From Methylotenera sp. L2L1 (GTDB lineage: Bacteria; Pseudomonadota; Gammaproteobacteria; Burkholderiales; Methylophilaceae), in NCBI RefSeq assembly GCF_000744605.1, contig NZ_JQMG01000001.1, forward strand, positions 682,001 through 746,000: a stretch of 64,000 nt of DNA, read 5' to 3'. The notes beneath the pieces are model-generated. The model saw only the letters and a list, made by a program, of their open reading frames with translations. It was not told the DNA's origin and ran no database searches. The translations under genes were made by a program, and so were the position numbers. Shown piece after piece: positions 18,426 through 26,756 of the stretch (position 1 is the stretch's first letter; each line of letters starts with the position of its first letter).

Positions 18426-19172
18426 ATGGCAACTACAAGCAAAATTGAGTGGACTGAACAAACTTGGAATCCTACTGTGGGTTGCACAAAAGTTTCACCT
18501 GGTTGCAAGTTTTGTTATGCAGAGGTCATGGCGCAAAGACTTGAAGCTATGGGTACGCCAGGTTATGAAAATGGTTTTCAATTGACTATCCTGCCAAATA
18601 GACTGCTTGAACCACTTAAGAGGAAAGTACCTACCGTTTACTTTGTTAACTCAATGTCTGATTTATTTCATGAAGATGTTCCATTCAGTTACATTGATAA
18701 AGTATTCGAGGTCATCATTCAAGCAAGCCAACATACGTTTCAGATTCTCACCAAACGTAGTGCGCGAATGGCTGAGTATTTTGAAGGCAAAAAAGCTCCT
18801 AAAAATGCTTGGATTGGTGTATCCGTAGAAGATAAAAAATATGGGGTTCCTCGCATAGACGACCTAAGAAAAATCGATGCTCATATTCGTTTTCTTTCAG
18901 TAGAGCCATTACTCGAAGATGTTGGCCAACTTGATCTAAGTAATATACATTGGGTAATAGTTGGCGGGGAGTCTGGGCGTAATGCGCGCCCAATGAAAGC
19001 TGAATGGGCCGAGTCTATTCGAGATCAATGTAAAGAGTCTGGTGTTGCATTCTTCTTTAAACAATGGGGAGGATGGGGAGTGGATGGTAAAAAGAGAGCG
19101 AAGAAATACAACGGCAGAGAATTAAATGGCCGTACATGGGATGATATGCCAGACATGTCTGCATCGGTTTAA
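18426..19172 (+). CDS. DUF5131 (phage Gp37/Gp68-like) three-Cys-motif protein
   Basis: A 248-residue protein of the Gp37/Gp68 family. The start ATG 18426 gives KIEWTEQTWNPTVGCTKVSPGC. The three cysteines C20-x6-C27-x2-C30 (GCTKVSPGCKFCYAE) define the motif and recall a radical-SAM iron-sulfur binding site, with the spacing different from the canonical CxxxCxxC. Further conserved blocks are FVNSMSDLFHEDVP, ILTKRSARM and IVGGESGRNARPM. The family is common on phages and mobile elements and is always seen near TcmP. The reaction is unknown; a radical-SAM-like chemistry is an inference from the cysteines. Confidence 0.9.
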   Translation: MATTSKIEWTEQTWNPTVGCTKVSPGCKFCYAEVMAQRLEAMGTPGYENGFQLTILPNRLLEPLKRKVPTVYFVNSMSDLFHEDVPFSYIDKVFEVIIQASQHTFQILTKRSARMAEYFEGKKAPKNAWIGVSVEDKKYGVPRIDDLRKIDAHIRFLSVEPLLEDVGQLDLSNIHWVIVGGESGRNARPMKAEWAESIRDQCKESGVAFFFKQWGGWGVDGKKRAKKYNGRELNGRTWDDMPDMSASV

Positions 19173-19181
19173 AATCACACC

Positions 19182-20453
19182 ATGGCTCTAAAACACTACA
19201 ATTGGGAAGATGGGCCAGATGCCATCCAGCAACATAGCATAGCTAAACATCGTATTCTTCAAAGCTATCTAGCTGCGTACTTTAAAACATTAGTTAGTTC
19301 TCCTAATCAAGATGAGTTGAGACTAACCATTGTTGATGGCTTTGCAGGCGGAGGGCTTTACTATCATCAGGACACAAAAGAGCTCATTAAGGGTTCGCCA
19401 TTTGTATGCTTGAATGCTACAAAAGAGGCTGAATTTCTACTTAACCAAGGTAGAAGAAAGCCATTGAAATTAGATGTAAGTTATTTTTTCATTGAAGCTA
19501 ATCGAAATGCTTATCTTCATTTAGATAAGGTTTTACGCCAAGATGGTTATGCAAGCCAAATCGGCAATACTATACAAGTAAGGCATGCAAAATTTCAGAA
19601 TGAAGTAGATAACATAATCCAGTCAATCAAAAGAAAAAGTCCAAGAAATGGCAGATCAATTTTTGTGCTTGATCAATATGGATATAAAGAAGTACCAACG
19701 GGATTAATTCAAAAGATATTCGCTAATCTTCCTAGCGCAGAAGTTATATTAACTTTTGGTGTAGATTCATTTGTTAATTTCGCTAGTGATAAAGATTTAA
19801 CTAATGAACTTTTAGATGAAATTGGCATTACTGATGCATGGCAAGGGAAGTCTATTGAGGAAATTAAGTCTTCAGAAAAAGAATGGCGATATTTTATTCA
19901 GAGCGCCTTGTATCGGAGTTTAGTATCGCGGTGTGGTGCAGAATATTACACACCATTTTTTATAAGAAATAATCAAGGACATGGTGATTACTGGCTAATT
20001 CATATGTCTCAGCATTTCCGTGCACGCGATGTTATGACTAAGGTACATTGGGATAATCAAAATTATTTTATCCACTATGGCGGTGCCGGTTTAAATATGT
20101 TTCAGATGGTTGGGTATGATCCTGACCATGATGCTAGCTTAAGTGGGCAATCAAGCTTAGGATTTGAATTTGATGATATAGCACGTAAAACCAGCATTGC
20201 AACGCTTGCAGCACAAATCCCTAGGTTAATATTTTCGAATAATGATGGGATGAGTTTTGGTGAGTTATTTGCAAAAACATGTAATGGTTCACCGGCATCA
20301 GCATCTATTTATCAAGAGACAATTCATGAGCTACTGACAAACAAAATCCTAGATGTCGTAGGTGTGAATGGTGAAATAAGAAGATCAGCAATTCAAATAA
20401 AAAATAATGATCAGATAATGCCTGCAGCACAGCGTTCTTTATTTGGGATATAG
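19182..20453 (+). CDS. Second TcmP-like protein
   Basis: A 423-residue protein, longer than the first TcmP but of the same type. LTIVDGFAGGGLYYH (about 48-62) corresponds to IDAFAGTG in the first copy, and SIFVLDQYGYKEVP corresponds to LFLDPYGMN. The extra C-terminal 130 residues include IYQETIHELLTNKILDVVG, a possible winged-helix region. It starts 9 bases after the DUF5131 stop, so the three genes form one operon. Finding two divergent TcmP homologues on both sides of one three-Cys protein suggests a heteromeric complex. Function unknown. Confidence 0.8.
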   Translation: MALKHYNWEDGPDAIQQHSIAKHRILQSYLAAYFKTLVSSPNQDELRLTIVDGFAGGGLYYHQDTKELIKGSPFVCLNATKEAEFLLNQGRRKPLKLDVSYFFIEANRNAYLHLDKVLRQDGYASQIGNTIQVRHAKFQNEVDNIIQSIKRKSPRNGRSIFVLDQYGYKEVPTGLIQKIFANLPSAEVILTFGVDSFVNFASDKDLTNELLDEIGITDAWQGKSIEEIKSSEKEWRYFIQSALYRSLVSRCGAEYYTPFFIRNNQGHGDYWLIHMSQHFRARDVMTKVHWDNQNYFIHYGGAGLNMFQMVGYDPDHDASLSGQSSLGFEFDDIARKTSIATLAAQIPRLIFSNNDGMSFGELFAKTCNGSPASASIYQETIHELLTNKILDVVGVNGEIRRSAIQIKNNDQIMPAAQRSLFGI

Positions 20454-20593
20454 CAACTTTATAAAAAATCGTAGAAAAAGGCAGAGCTTAGCAACGAGAG
20501 TTAAAGATGATTTGGCAGGACCTAATAGAGCGAGGGCAATAAATTTTTTTGCAGTTATGCTGAATGTAATTTCGTAGAATTGAAGTGAATTAG

Positions 20594-22246
20594 ATGAATT
20601 TTAAAGAAAATGAAACATTAACTAAATTAAGAGGCGGTTATTACACTCCAGCCCCCATTGCCTCATTTCTGGCCAAATGGGTATTGCTAAAAAAACCTAA
20701 ACATATACTCGAACCAAGTTGTGGTGACGGTTCATTCATTCGTGCGATTAATGGAGAGTCTCCACGTAAGTTGCAGTTCATTGGCGTTGAGCTTCTGGAA
20801 GAAGAGGCTAATAAAGCACGTTATGAAGCTTCTCTCAACAAGCATATCGATGCTGATATAGTTAATTGCGATTTTCTCCAATGGGGCCTTGAGCGTTTGG
20901 GTGAAGAGAAGACGTTTGATGCAGTGGTTGGTAATCCGCCATACATTCGTTATCAATACTTAAATGAAAACGATCAAAAACTTTCAGAGCAGCTATTCAA
21001 GAGATATAACTTAAGCTTTACAAAACATACTAACGCATGGGTGCCCTTTGTAATTGCTAGTGTAGATTTGCTTAAGCCTGGTGGCAGACTTGCAATGGTA
21101 ATTCCGTCAGAACTGCTTCATGTTCTTCACGCCATGTCGCTTCGTAAATTCTTATTGGATTGGTGCTCACGCATACTAATGATTGATCCAAACGAATTAC
21201 TATTTGAAGATGCACTTCAAGGCACAGTCTTATTGATGGTCGAGAGAAAAACAAATCAAACTAAACCGTCACAAGGTGTAGCGGTTGTTGCGGCACCCAA
21301 CAACGATTTTCTTAGTACTGATCCGGAAGAGATCTTTGAGTCTGCCAAATATGTATCTGGCGATGTACTCAATGGAAAATGGATGAAAGTTCTTCTGGAT
21401 AAAGAAGAACTTGAAGTGTTTGAGCGCATTAGAAAATTTCCTTCAATCAAGAAGTTCTCAGACATCGCTAAAGTAGATGTTGGTATCGTTACTGGCGCCA
21501 ATAAATTCTTCCTTGTCGATAATGCAACCGTATCAAAATATCAGCTCCAAGATTACGCTAAGCCAATGTTTGGCCGCAGTGGACATTGTCCAGGGATTAT
21601 TTACAGCAAAGAGGTTCATCACGGCAATGCAGAAAAGGGCATGCCGACTAACTTTATAACGATCGGCAAGGTAGAGTTTAATGATTTGCCAGTTCTGGCC
21701 CAGAAGTACATTCTTGAAGGCGAAAAGGAAAGTCTACACACAAGATACAAATGCCGTATTAGATCGCCTTGGTATTCTGTGCCATCAGTGTATGCAACAA
21801 GCCTTGGTATGTTAAAACGTGCGCATAACTACCCAAGACTGATCTTGAATAGTGCTGGTGCCTATACAACAGATACTGCGTATCGCATTACATCACTAAC
21901 CAATCCTGAAAGATTAGTTTACTGCTTCATTAACAGCCTGACTGCATTAACTGCAGAGATGGAAGGTCGCCATTATGGCGGTGGCGTTCTTGAGATGGTG
22001 CCATCTGAAATTGAGAAGTTGCTGGTGCCCGTGGTTGATGTTGCTGATATGGATCTGGTTGATCTTGATTTAAAGATATCTGAGCAACATGACCCGGATG
22101 CATTATTTATTTCACAAGATAGAAAAGTTTTGGTAGCTGCTGGGCTAAGTGAAGATGATTGTCGTATTATTCATCAAGCTTGGATACATATCCGTTCACG
22201 TCGCCAACGCTTACTTGGTGTAAAAGACGCAGTTATAGAAGAATAA
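20594..22246 (+). CDS. Type II N6-adenine DNA methyltransferase (M.Eco57I-like)
   Basis: A 550-residue gamma-class adenine methyltransferase. LTKLRGGYYTPAPIASFLAKW is the usual N-terminal motif X, ILEPSCGDGSFI is motif I and VVGNPPYIRYQYL is motif IV (NPPY). The C-terminal half (about 280-520) would hold the target-recognition domain. The size agrees with what I recall for M.Eco57I. The next gene begins 1 base after the stop, and together they form an Eco57I-like system. It would modify one strand of an asymmetric site. The recognition sequence cannot be read from the protein. Confidence 0.9.
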   Translation: MNFKENETLTKLRGGYYTPAPIASFLAKWVLLKKPKHILEPSCGDGSFIRAINGESPRKLQFIGVELLEEEANKARYEASLNKHIDADIVNCDFLQWGLERLGEEKTFDAVVGNPPYIRYQYLNENDQKLSEQLFKRYNLSFTKHTNAWVPFVIASVDLLKPGGRLAMVIPSELLHVLHAMSLRKFLLDWCSRILMIDPNELLFEDALQGTVLLMVERKTNQTKPSQGVAVVAAPNNDFLSTDPEEIFESAKYVSGDVLNGKWMKVLLDKEELEVFERIRKFPSIKKFSDIAKVDVGIVTGANKFFLVDNATVSKYQLQDYAKPMFGRSGHCPGIIYSKEVHHGNAEKGMPTNFITIGKVEFNDLPVLAQKYILEGEKESLHTRYKCRIRSPWYSVPSVYATSLGMLKRAHNYPRLILNSAGAYTTDTAYRITSLTNPERLVYCFINSLTALTAEMEGRHYGGGVLEMVPSEIEKLLVPVVDVADMDLVDLDLKISEQHDPDALFISQDRKVLVAAGLSEDDCRIIHQAWIHIRSRRQRLLGVKDAVIEE

Positions 22247-22247
22247 G

Positions 22248-25200
22248 ATGACACATATAAAATCTGCATTACAAAAACTTGTGGGCCGATTTAAGGTTGA
22301 TGAAACAAGGTTCATTGCCTCCTCGTCCACCTTTCAGGAAACAGAAGTTCGAGTAGAGTTTATAGACCCCTTATTTGCATTAATGGGTTGGCAAATGGAC
22401 AACTCTATAGGTCTGCCAAGTGCATTGAGAGATGTTCTTCGCGAAGAGTCACACCAAACGGAAAGCTCAACAAAGAAACCTGACTATACATTCAGGATTG
22501 CAGCTGTTCGCAAATTTTTCGTTGAAGCCAAAAGGCCATCTGTTGATATTCGTATTAATAAAGATAGTGCATTCCAAGTTAGAAGCTATGGCTATACGGC
22601 TGGACACCACATCGCAGTCCTGACGAACTTCCGAACGTTAAGAATCTATGACGTCCAACTAGAACCTAAGGCAAATGACGATGCTGATGTCGGCCTATTG
22701 ATGTCGGTTGACTATGAGGATTTCGTTTCAAGATTTGACGAAATTGTTGCTGCTCTTGGTCGAGATCAGGTCGCTGCAGGAGGTATCGAAGCTGTATTCA
22801 AAACCACCGCAACTGGATCAATACCGGCTAATGCTTCATTTTTAAACCGCATCAATAGCTGGCGAGTTCGGATTGCTCAGGATCTTTCATCACGTTATTC
22901 AGCATTAGCGATTGAAGAGTTAAGCGATTTCACACAAAAAATCATCAACCGTATCATTTTTATCAGAATGTGCGAAGACCGCGGTATTGAGGGTGAGTAC
23001 GTTTTACGCGATGTTGCAAATACGAAAAGCATGGTTGAGCTTAGGACACTATTCAAACGCCTGGATGATCGATACAACACAGGCTTGTTCGACGTAACAA
23101 AGGATAGGCTTCAAGACACTTACGAAATTGATACCAACATTTTTATAGGTATTGTGGATGAGGTTTACGCACCTAATTCACCTTATAGTTTCAGTGTTCT
23201 TGATGCAGATTTTCTTGGTCAAGTATATGAGCTATTTCTTGGACAACAACTTGTATTTGCTGCAGACGGGTCAATTAGCCTTGAGTTCAAACCTGCGTAT
23301 GTTCACCGGGAGATCGTAACAACGCCCCAGCCACTGGTTGATGAAGTGGTTCGTAGAGTATTCCAATCTAAATTCACAGAGCTAAAACTGCAAGGCCCTT
23401 TGACGATGGACTCCATCAAGTCGCTGCATGTGTTTGATGTGGCCGTTGGCTCTAGCCGATTCCTTCTGCAAGCGTTCGATGAGATGATTGAGGCGGCAAT
23501 TGAGGTGCTGCTGGCGCAAGGTGATGAGACACTGCTTTATCGTGTGACCGATGATAATTACAAATTGGCCTTCACCGCAAAAAGGGAGATCCTGCGCAAC
23601 TGCCTGTTTGGGTGTGATATTGATTACAACGCGGTAGAGATTGCGCGCTTTAGCCTGATGGTTCGCTTACTTGAGGATGAGACTAAGGGCACACTGCCTC
23701 CAATAGCTCAAACGAAGATATTGCCTGATCTCGATAATAATATCCTGCATGGCAATACTGTAGTTGATGCGACAAGTTTCCCATTCACCTCTGGAGTCGT
23801 GTTTGATAAAACACAACCGTTGAATTGGGAAGCATCAACCCTTCCAGAAAGTTTTGACATTGTCTTGGGTAATCCACCATATGTAAAAACAGAGGAAATG
23901 TTGTCTGAAAACGCCGAAGAGATGGCTTATTACAAGGATAACTATAAGACGGCATATAAGCAGTTCGATAAGTATTTTGTGTTCATAGAACGCGCCTTAT
24001 CCAAAATGAAGTCTGGTGCTTGGTTTGGAATGGTTATCCCCAACAAATGGATTACCATTGAATCCGGTAAAAAACTCAGAGAGATTTTTGCCAAGAATGG
24101 GTTAGTGTCACAAATCGTTGATTTCGGAAATGAAAAACTTTTCGAAGGTAAGTCAGCTTACGTTTGCCTGCTTGTATTAACGAAAACAGGTACTAGCGAT
24201 TTTAGCTACCGCCATGTCAATGATTACCAGGAATTCTTGCTGCAACCTCATGCGCCTGGGTTCAATCTTCCTGGTGCATTACTTAAAGGTGTCGGTGGTA
24301 GCGCATGGGTGCTGCCAAATGATGACAGTGAGGCACTTGTGCTGGCTAGGCTGACAGCTAATTCAACGCCATTATCCAAGCTGATTGACGCTAAAAATGG
24401 CATTCAAACCAGTGCCAATGATGTCTATCTGATTGATACGTTTACGGTGAACGGCAATTACATTGATTTTGTCAAAAGCGGTGTTTCATGGAGGATTGAG
24501 AAGGCAATTACACGTCCTTATGTGAATGACTCTTCACGGGTTATTTCCTACATGCCGATAGATGCAGACGCATTGATGATTTTTCCATATGCAATTTCTA
24601 TCGGCGGAGCGCCTGCGGCCATTGATCCCGCGGCGATGCGTAGAGATTACCCAATGGCGAAGGCATATTTGGATGCGCATAAAACTAGATTAGAGAGGCG
24701 TAGTGTGTCACCTCCGCCTAGGCCAGGTGTGTTTTACGCATACGGAAGACATCAAGCGCTGGAGGTTGTCTTCACTGCACCAAAAATCATTTATTCAGTC
24801 AATCAAAAGGGTGATAAGTATGCAATTGACACTGTCGGTGTCGCTTATGCTTCTGGTGGTACTGCTGGTGAAGTTGCGCTAATTGGACCGAAAGATGGTT
24901 ATTCATTAGAGTTCTTCCTAGGCTTATTGAATCATCGCGCAATTGAGTTTTTCGTGAGGAAGCGTGGAAGTCCATTTGGTGGAGGATGGTACGCAAGAGG
25001 TACTGCGGTAGTAGATGATATTCCTGTACCTAATCTGGATATTATCGGCAATCCAGCTGATCAAGCTAAACACGACGCTATCGTTGATGATGTTAGAGCC
25101 TTAATGAAAGTCTTGCAAGACATTAGAACAGCCTCCGGACGGAATCTACAAGCATTAACTACGAAGCATAAGGTGTTATTAAATTCGGTTGAAATGAAAT

Positions 25201-25265
25201 TTAATGCTTTGTGGGGTTTCTCTAACGAAATTAGAGACTTGGTACTTCCTGGTGAACAAATGTAA
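22248..25265 (+). CDS. Type IIG restriction-modification enzyme (Eco57I-like)
   Basis: A 1005-residue fusion of nuclease, methyltransferase and specificity domains. The N-terminal nuclease has a PD-(D/E)xK motif: PDYTF, then FFVEAK (about 79-96). The methyltransferase region has VFDVAVGSSRFLL, an altered motif I without the usual GxG, and DIVLGNPPYVKTEE as motif IV. A target-recognition region follows (about 690-960). The length is close to that I recall for Eco57I. It cuts at a distance from the site in known relatives and needs the upstream methyltransferase for protection. No control gene is seen. A hairpin terminator follows. Confidence 0.9.
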   Translation: MTHIKSALQKLVGRFKVDETRFIASSSTFQETEVRVEFIDPLFALMGWQMDNSIGLPSALRDVLREESHQTESSTKKPDYTFRIAAVRKFFVEAKRPSVDIRINKDSAFQVRSYGYTAGHHIAVLTNFRTLRIYDVQLEPKANDDADVGLLMSVDYEDFVSRFDEIVAALGRDQVAAGGIEAVFKTTATGSIPANASFLNRINSWRVRIAQDLSSRYSALAIEELSDFTQKIINRIIFIRMCEDRGIEGEYVLRDVANTKSMVELRTLFKRLDDRYNTGLFDVTKDRLQDTYEIDTNIFIGIVDEVYAPNSPYSFSVLDADFLGQVYELFLGQQLVFAADGSISLEFKPAYVHREIVTTPQPLVDEVVRRVFQSKFTELKLQGPLTMDSIKSLHVFDVAVGSSRFLLQAFDEMIEAAIEVLLAQGDETLLYRVTDDNYKLAFTAKREILRNCLFGCDIDYNAVEIARFSLMVRLLEDETKGTLPPIAQTKILPDLDNNILHGNTVVDATSFPFTSGVVFDKTQPLNWEASTLPESFDIVLGNPPYVKTEEMLSENAEEMAYYKDNYKTAYKQFDKYFVFIERALSKMKSGAWFGMVIPNKWITIESGKKLREIFAKNGLVSQIVDFGNEKLFEGKSAYVCLLVLTKTGTSDFSYRHVNDYQEFLLQPHAPGFNLPGALLKGVGGSAWVLPNDDSEALVLARLTANSTPLSKLIDAKNGIQTSANDVYLIDTFTVNGNYIDFVKSGVSWRIEKAITRPYVNDSSRVISYMPIDADALMIFPYAISIGGAPAAIDPAAMRRDYPMAKAYLDAHKTRLERRSVSPPPRPGVFYAYGRHQALEVVFTAPKIIYSVNQKGDKYAIDTVGVAYASGGTAGEVALIGPKDGYSLEFFLGLLNHRAIEFFVRKRGSPFGGGWYARGTAVVDDIPVPNLDIIGNPADQAKHDAIVDDVRALMKVLQDIRTASGRNLQALTTKHKVLLNSVEMKFNALWGFSNEIRDLVLPGEQM

Positions 25266-25270
25266 ATAGG

Positions 25271-25294
25271 TGGAACTCGCTGGGACCGAGTTCC
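25271..25294 (+). terminator. Hairpin after the restriction enzyme gene
   Basis: GGAACTCG-N7-CGAGTTCC is a strong stem just after the stop. No T run follows, so it is a weak terminator or a stabilising hairpin. Confidence 0.5.
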
Positions 25295-25460
25295 AAGACC
25301 TGCGTTTCTGGTTTTCGTTGAGACACCTTAGATAAGATGAATCCGCCTGCTTGGTAGTTTAGTCCTGTTGCAAGTACAGAGTTGCTAACTAAAATAATAG
25401 CTACGTGTATCTAAGTTTCAGGGGCTTACTTATAAACAATGCTCATTACAAACTCAATAA

Positions 25461-26276
25461 TTAATCTTCATCGGAAAACTCGGCTGTAATTATGGTCATC
25501 GTCTTGCCATATTCACCTAGTCCCAATACTTCTTCATACGCATCAATTTCATCCTCAGCGCGAAACCATGTGATCAAATCAGCGCTATCATCCTCTCTTC
25601 GTGCGCTAAGAATGTTGCTATCAGTTTGATTGAAGGCTCGAGTCAATGAGTCGCGTGGCAATAAGGAGCCTTTAAGCGGATGTTTGTATCCCCGAATACT
25701 TCGCATTGCACTAGAGGTAAAACAATAATTAACTGTTGGACCTGTGCTGATTACTACTGCCACTGCGGCGTCCGTCAATTCAGCATACCTTATTGCTGAT
25801 GCAGTTAAAGAGGCTTCGCATCGTTCTGCCAGTTTCTCAATGGCTGTAAAACCATCTGAATATTTACCAGCCTCAGCTTTAAACAAATGTGAAGGCATAA
25901 GTAATCCGGCAGCAAAATGATCCGCTTCCAGTTCTATTTGATCTCCTGAGCCAAATCCTGCATGAGATTCATGCATAAGTTTTCCACCCTTAAAAACATG
26001 TTCAGGATGTCCGGCCAGAAAGAAATGACCTAGTTCATGAGCAATACTAAAACGCTGAAAACCTTTACTCTTTATATGAGTTGCATAACCAATAGCAAAA
26101 TTATTGCCGACTTGCAATAACATGCCTGACACACCTTTGGCACTTTCTGGCTTGGCTTCAATCAAAATGTCCCGACTATGCGCTAATGCCATTAAATCAA
26201 TCGGAAGTTCAAGCCTTTCATCTCTTACCAGCTTTTCTGCATGCAAAGTAGCATCTTCAAGTCGAGAATCGGACAT
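25461..26276 (-). CDS. capP: ImmA/IrrE-type metallopeptidase, likely CapP
   Basis: A 271-residue zinc peptidase of the COG2856 type. The catalytic HELGH is at 80-84 (SIAHELGHFF), with a further conserved block ELEADHFAAGLLMPSH (about 114-129) that supplies the third ligand. The C-terminal 140 residues could be the GAF-like sensor domain of CapP. In known CBASS systems CapP is stimulated by single-stranded DNA and cleaves the CapH repressor, thereby inducing the operon. It lies 3 bases from the HTH gene and divergent from the CBASS operon. The name is inferred from this context; an ICE-type ImmA is the alternative. Confidence 0.8.
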   Translation of the reverse strand: MSDSRLEDATLHAEKLVRDERLELPIDLMALAHSRDILIEAKPESAKGVSGMLLQVGNNFAIGYATHIKSKGFQRFSIAHELGHFFLAGHPEHVFKGGKLMHESHAGFGSGDQIELEADHFAAGLLMPSHLFKAEAGKYSDGFTAIEKLAERCEASLTASAIRYAELTDAAVAVVISTGPTVNYCFTSSAMRSIRGYKHPLKGSLLPRDSLTRAFNQTDSNILSARREDDSADLITWFRAEDEIDAYEEVLGLGEYGKTMTIITAEFSDED

Positions 26277-26279
26277 TTT

Positions 26280-26645
26280 TCACTCCTTAGGCTGGTTTTT
26301 CTCTAGCATTTTTCTGATCATCATTTGTGCGAAGTCTCTATCTTGATCGGTAAGGTTTTGAACATCACGGTACAAAGCACTGTCTGTTGCCACCGATACA
26401 AAGTCATCCGACAAACCTAAAAGGTAATCGGTTGTTACCTCAAGTGCATTTGCCAATCTTCTGAGATTATCAAAAGATGGTTTGCGAGTGCCCTCTGGAT
26501 TTTCAAAATGTGAAATCGTAGTGGCCGGCAAGCCCGTCTTTTCAGCTAATTGGGTTTGCGTTAAACCGCGCAATCTTTCGCGAGCATCCCGCAATCGCTT
26601 CGCAAATAAAATTCTACCAGATTCTTCCATATTACACTCCCACAA
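26280..26645 (-). CDS. capH: XRE-family repressor, likely CapH
   Basis: A 121-residue Cro/C1-type repressor. RLRDARERLRGLTQTQLAEK, then TGLPATTISHFE, forms the HTH (about 16-50). The tail (about 85-121) is helical and likely mediates dimerisation. It is transcribed with the metallopeptidase and is divergent from the CD-NTase gene. Two CTTG/CAAG palindromes lie in the 111-base gap and are its probable operators. In CapH-CapP systems the peptidase inactivates this repressor. Assigned by context and domain content. Confidence 0.82.
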   Translation of the reverse strand: MWECNMEESGRILFAKRLRDARERLRGLTQTQLAEKTGLPATTISHFENPEGTRKPSFDNLRRLANALEVTTDYLLGLSDDFVSVATDSALYRDVQNLTDQDRDFAQMMIRKMLEKNQPKE

Positions 26646-26652
26646 ACTTTAA

Positions 26653-26717
26653 CTTGACGTAATCGACAAGTATCGCTAAGATTATTTACATTAAGTACAA
26701 GTTGTCGATTTCGACAA
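26653..26717. promoter_or_regulatory. Operators between capH and the CBASS operon
   Basis: TTGTCGA-TT-TCGACAA (26702-26717) is a perfect palindrome. CTTGACG-TAAT-CGACAAG (26653-26670) is the same site with one mismatch. They are 33 bases apart in the divergent promoter region, fitting binding of a dimeric XRE repressor controlling both directions. Confidence 0.75.
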
Positions 26718-26756
26718 GTAAGTCTAACACGAGTTTCTGACTCTGGAAAGGTTCAT

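Noticed and set aside
22248-25265. BREX PglX
   Set aside because: Shorter than PglX, with no brx genes around; the adjacent stand-alone methyltransferase favours an Eco57I-like pair.
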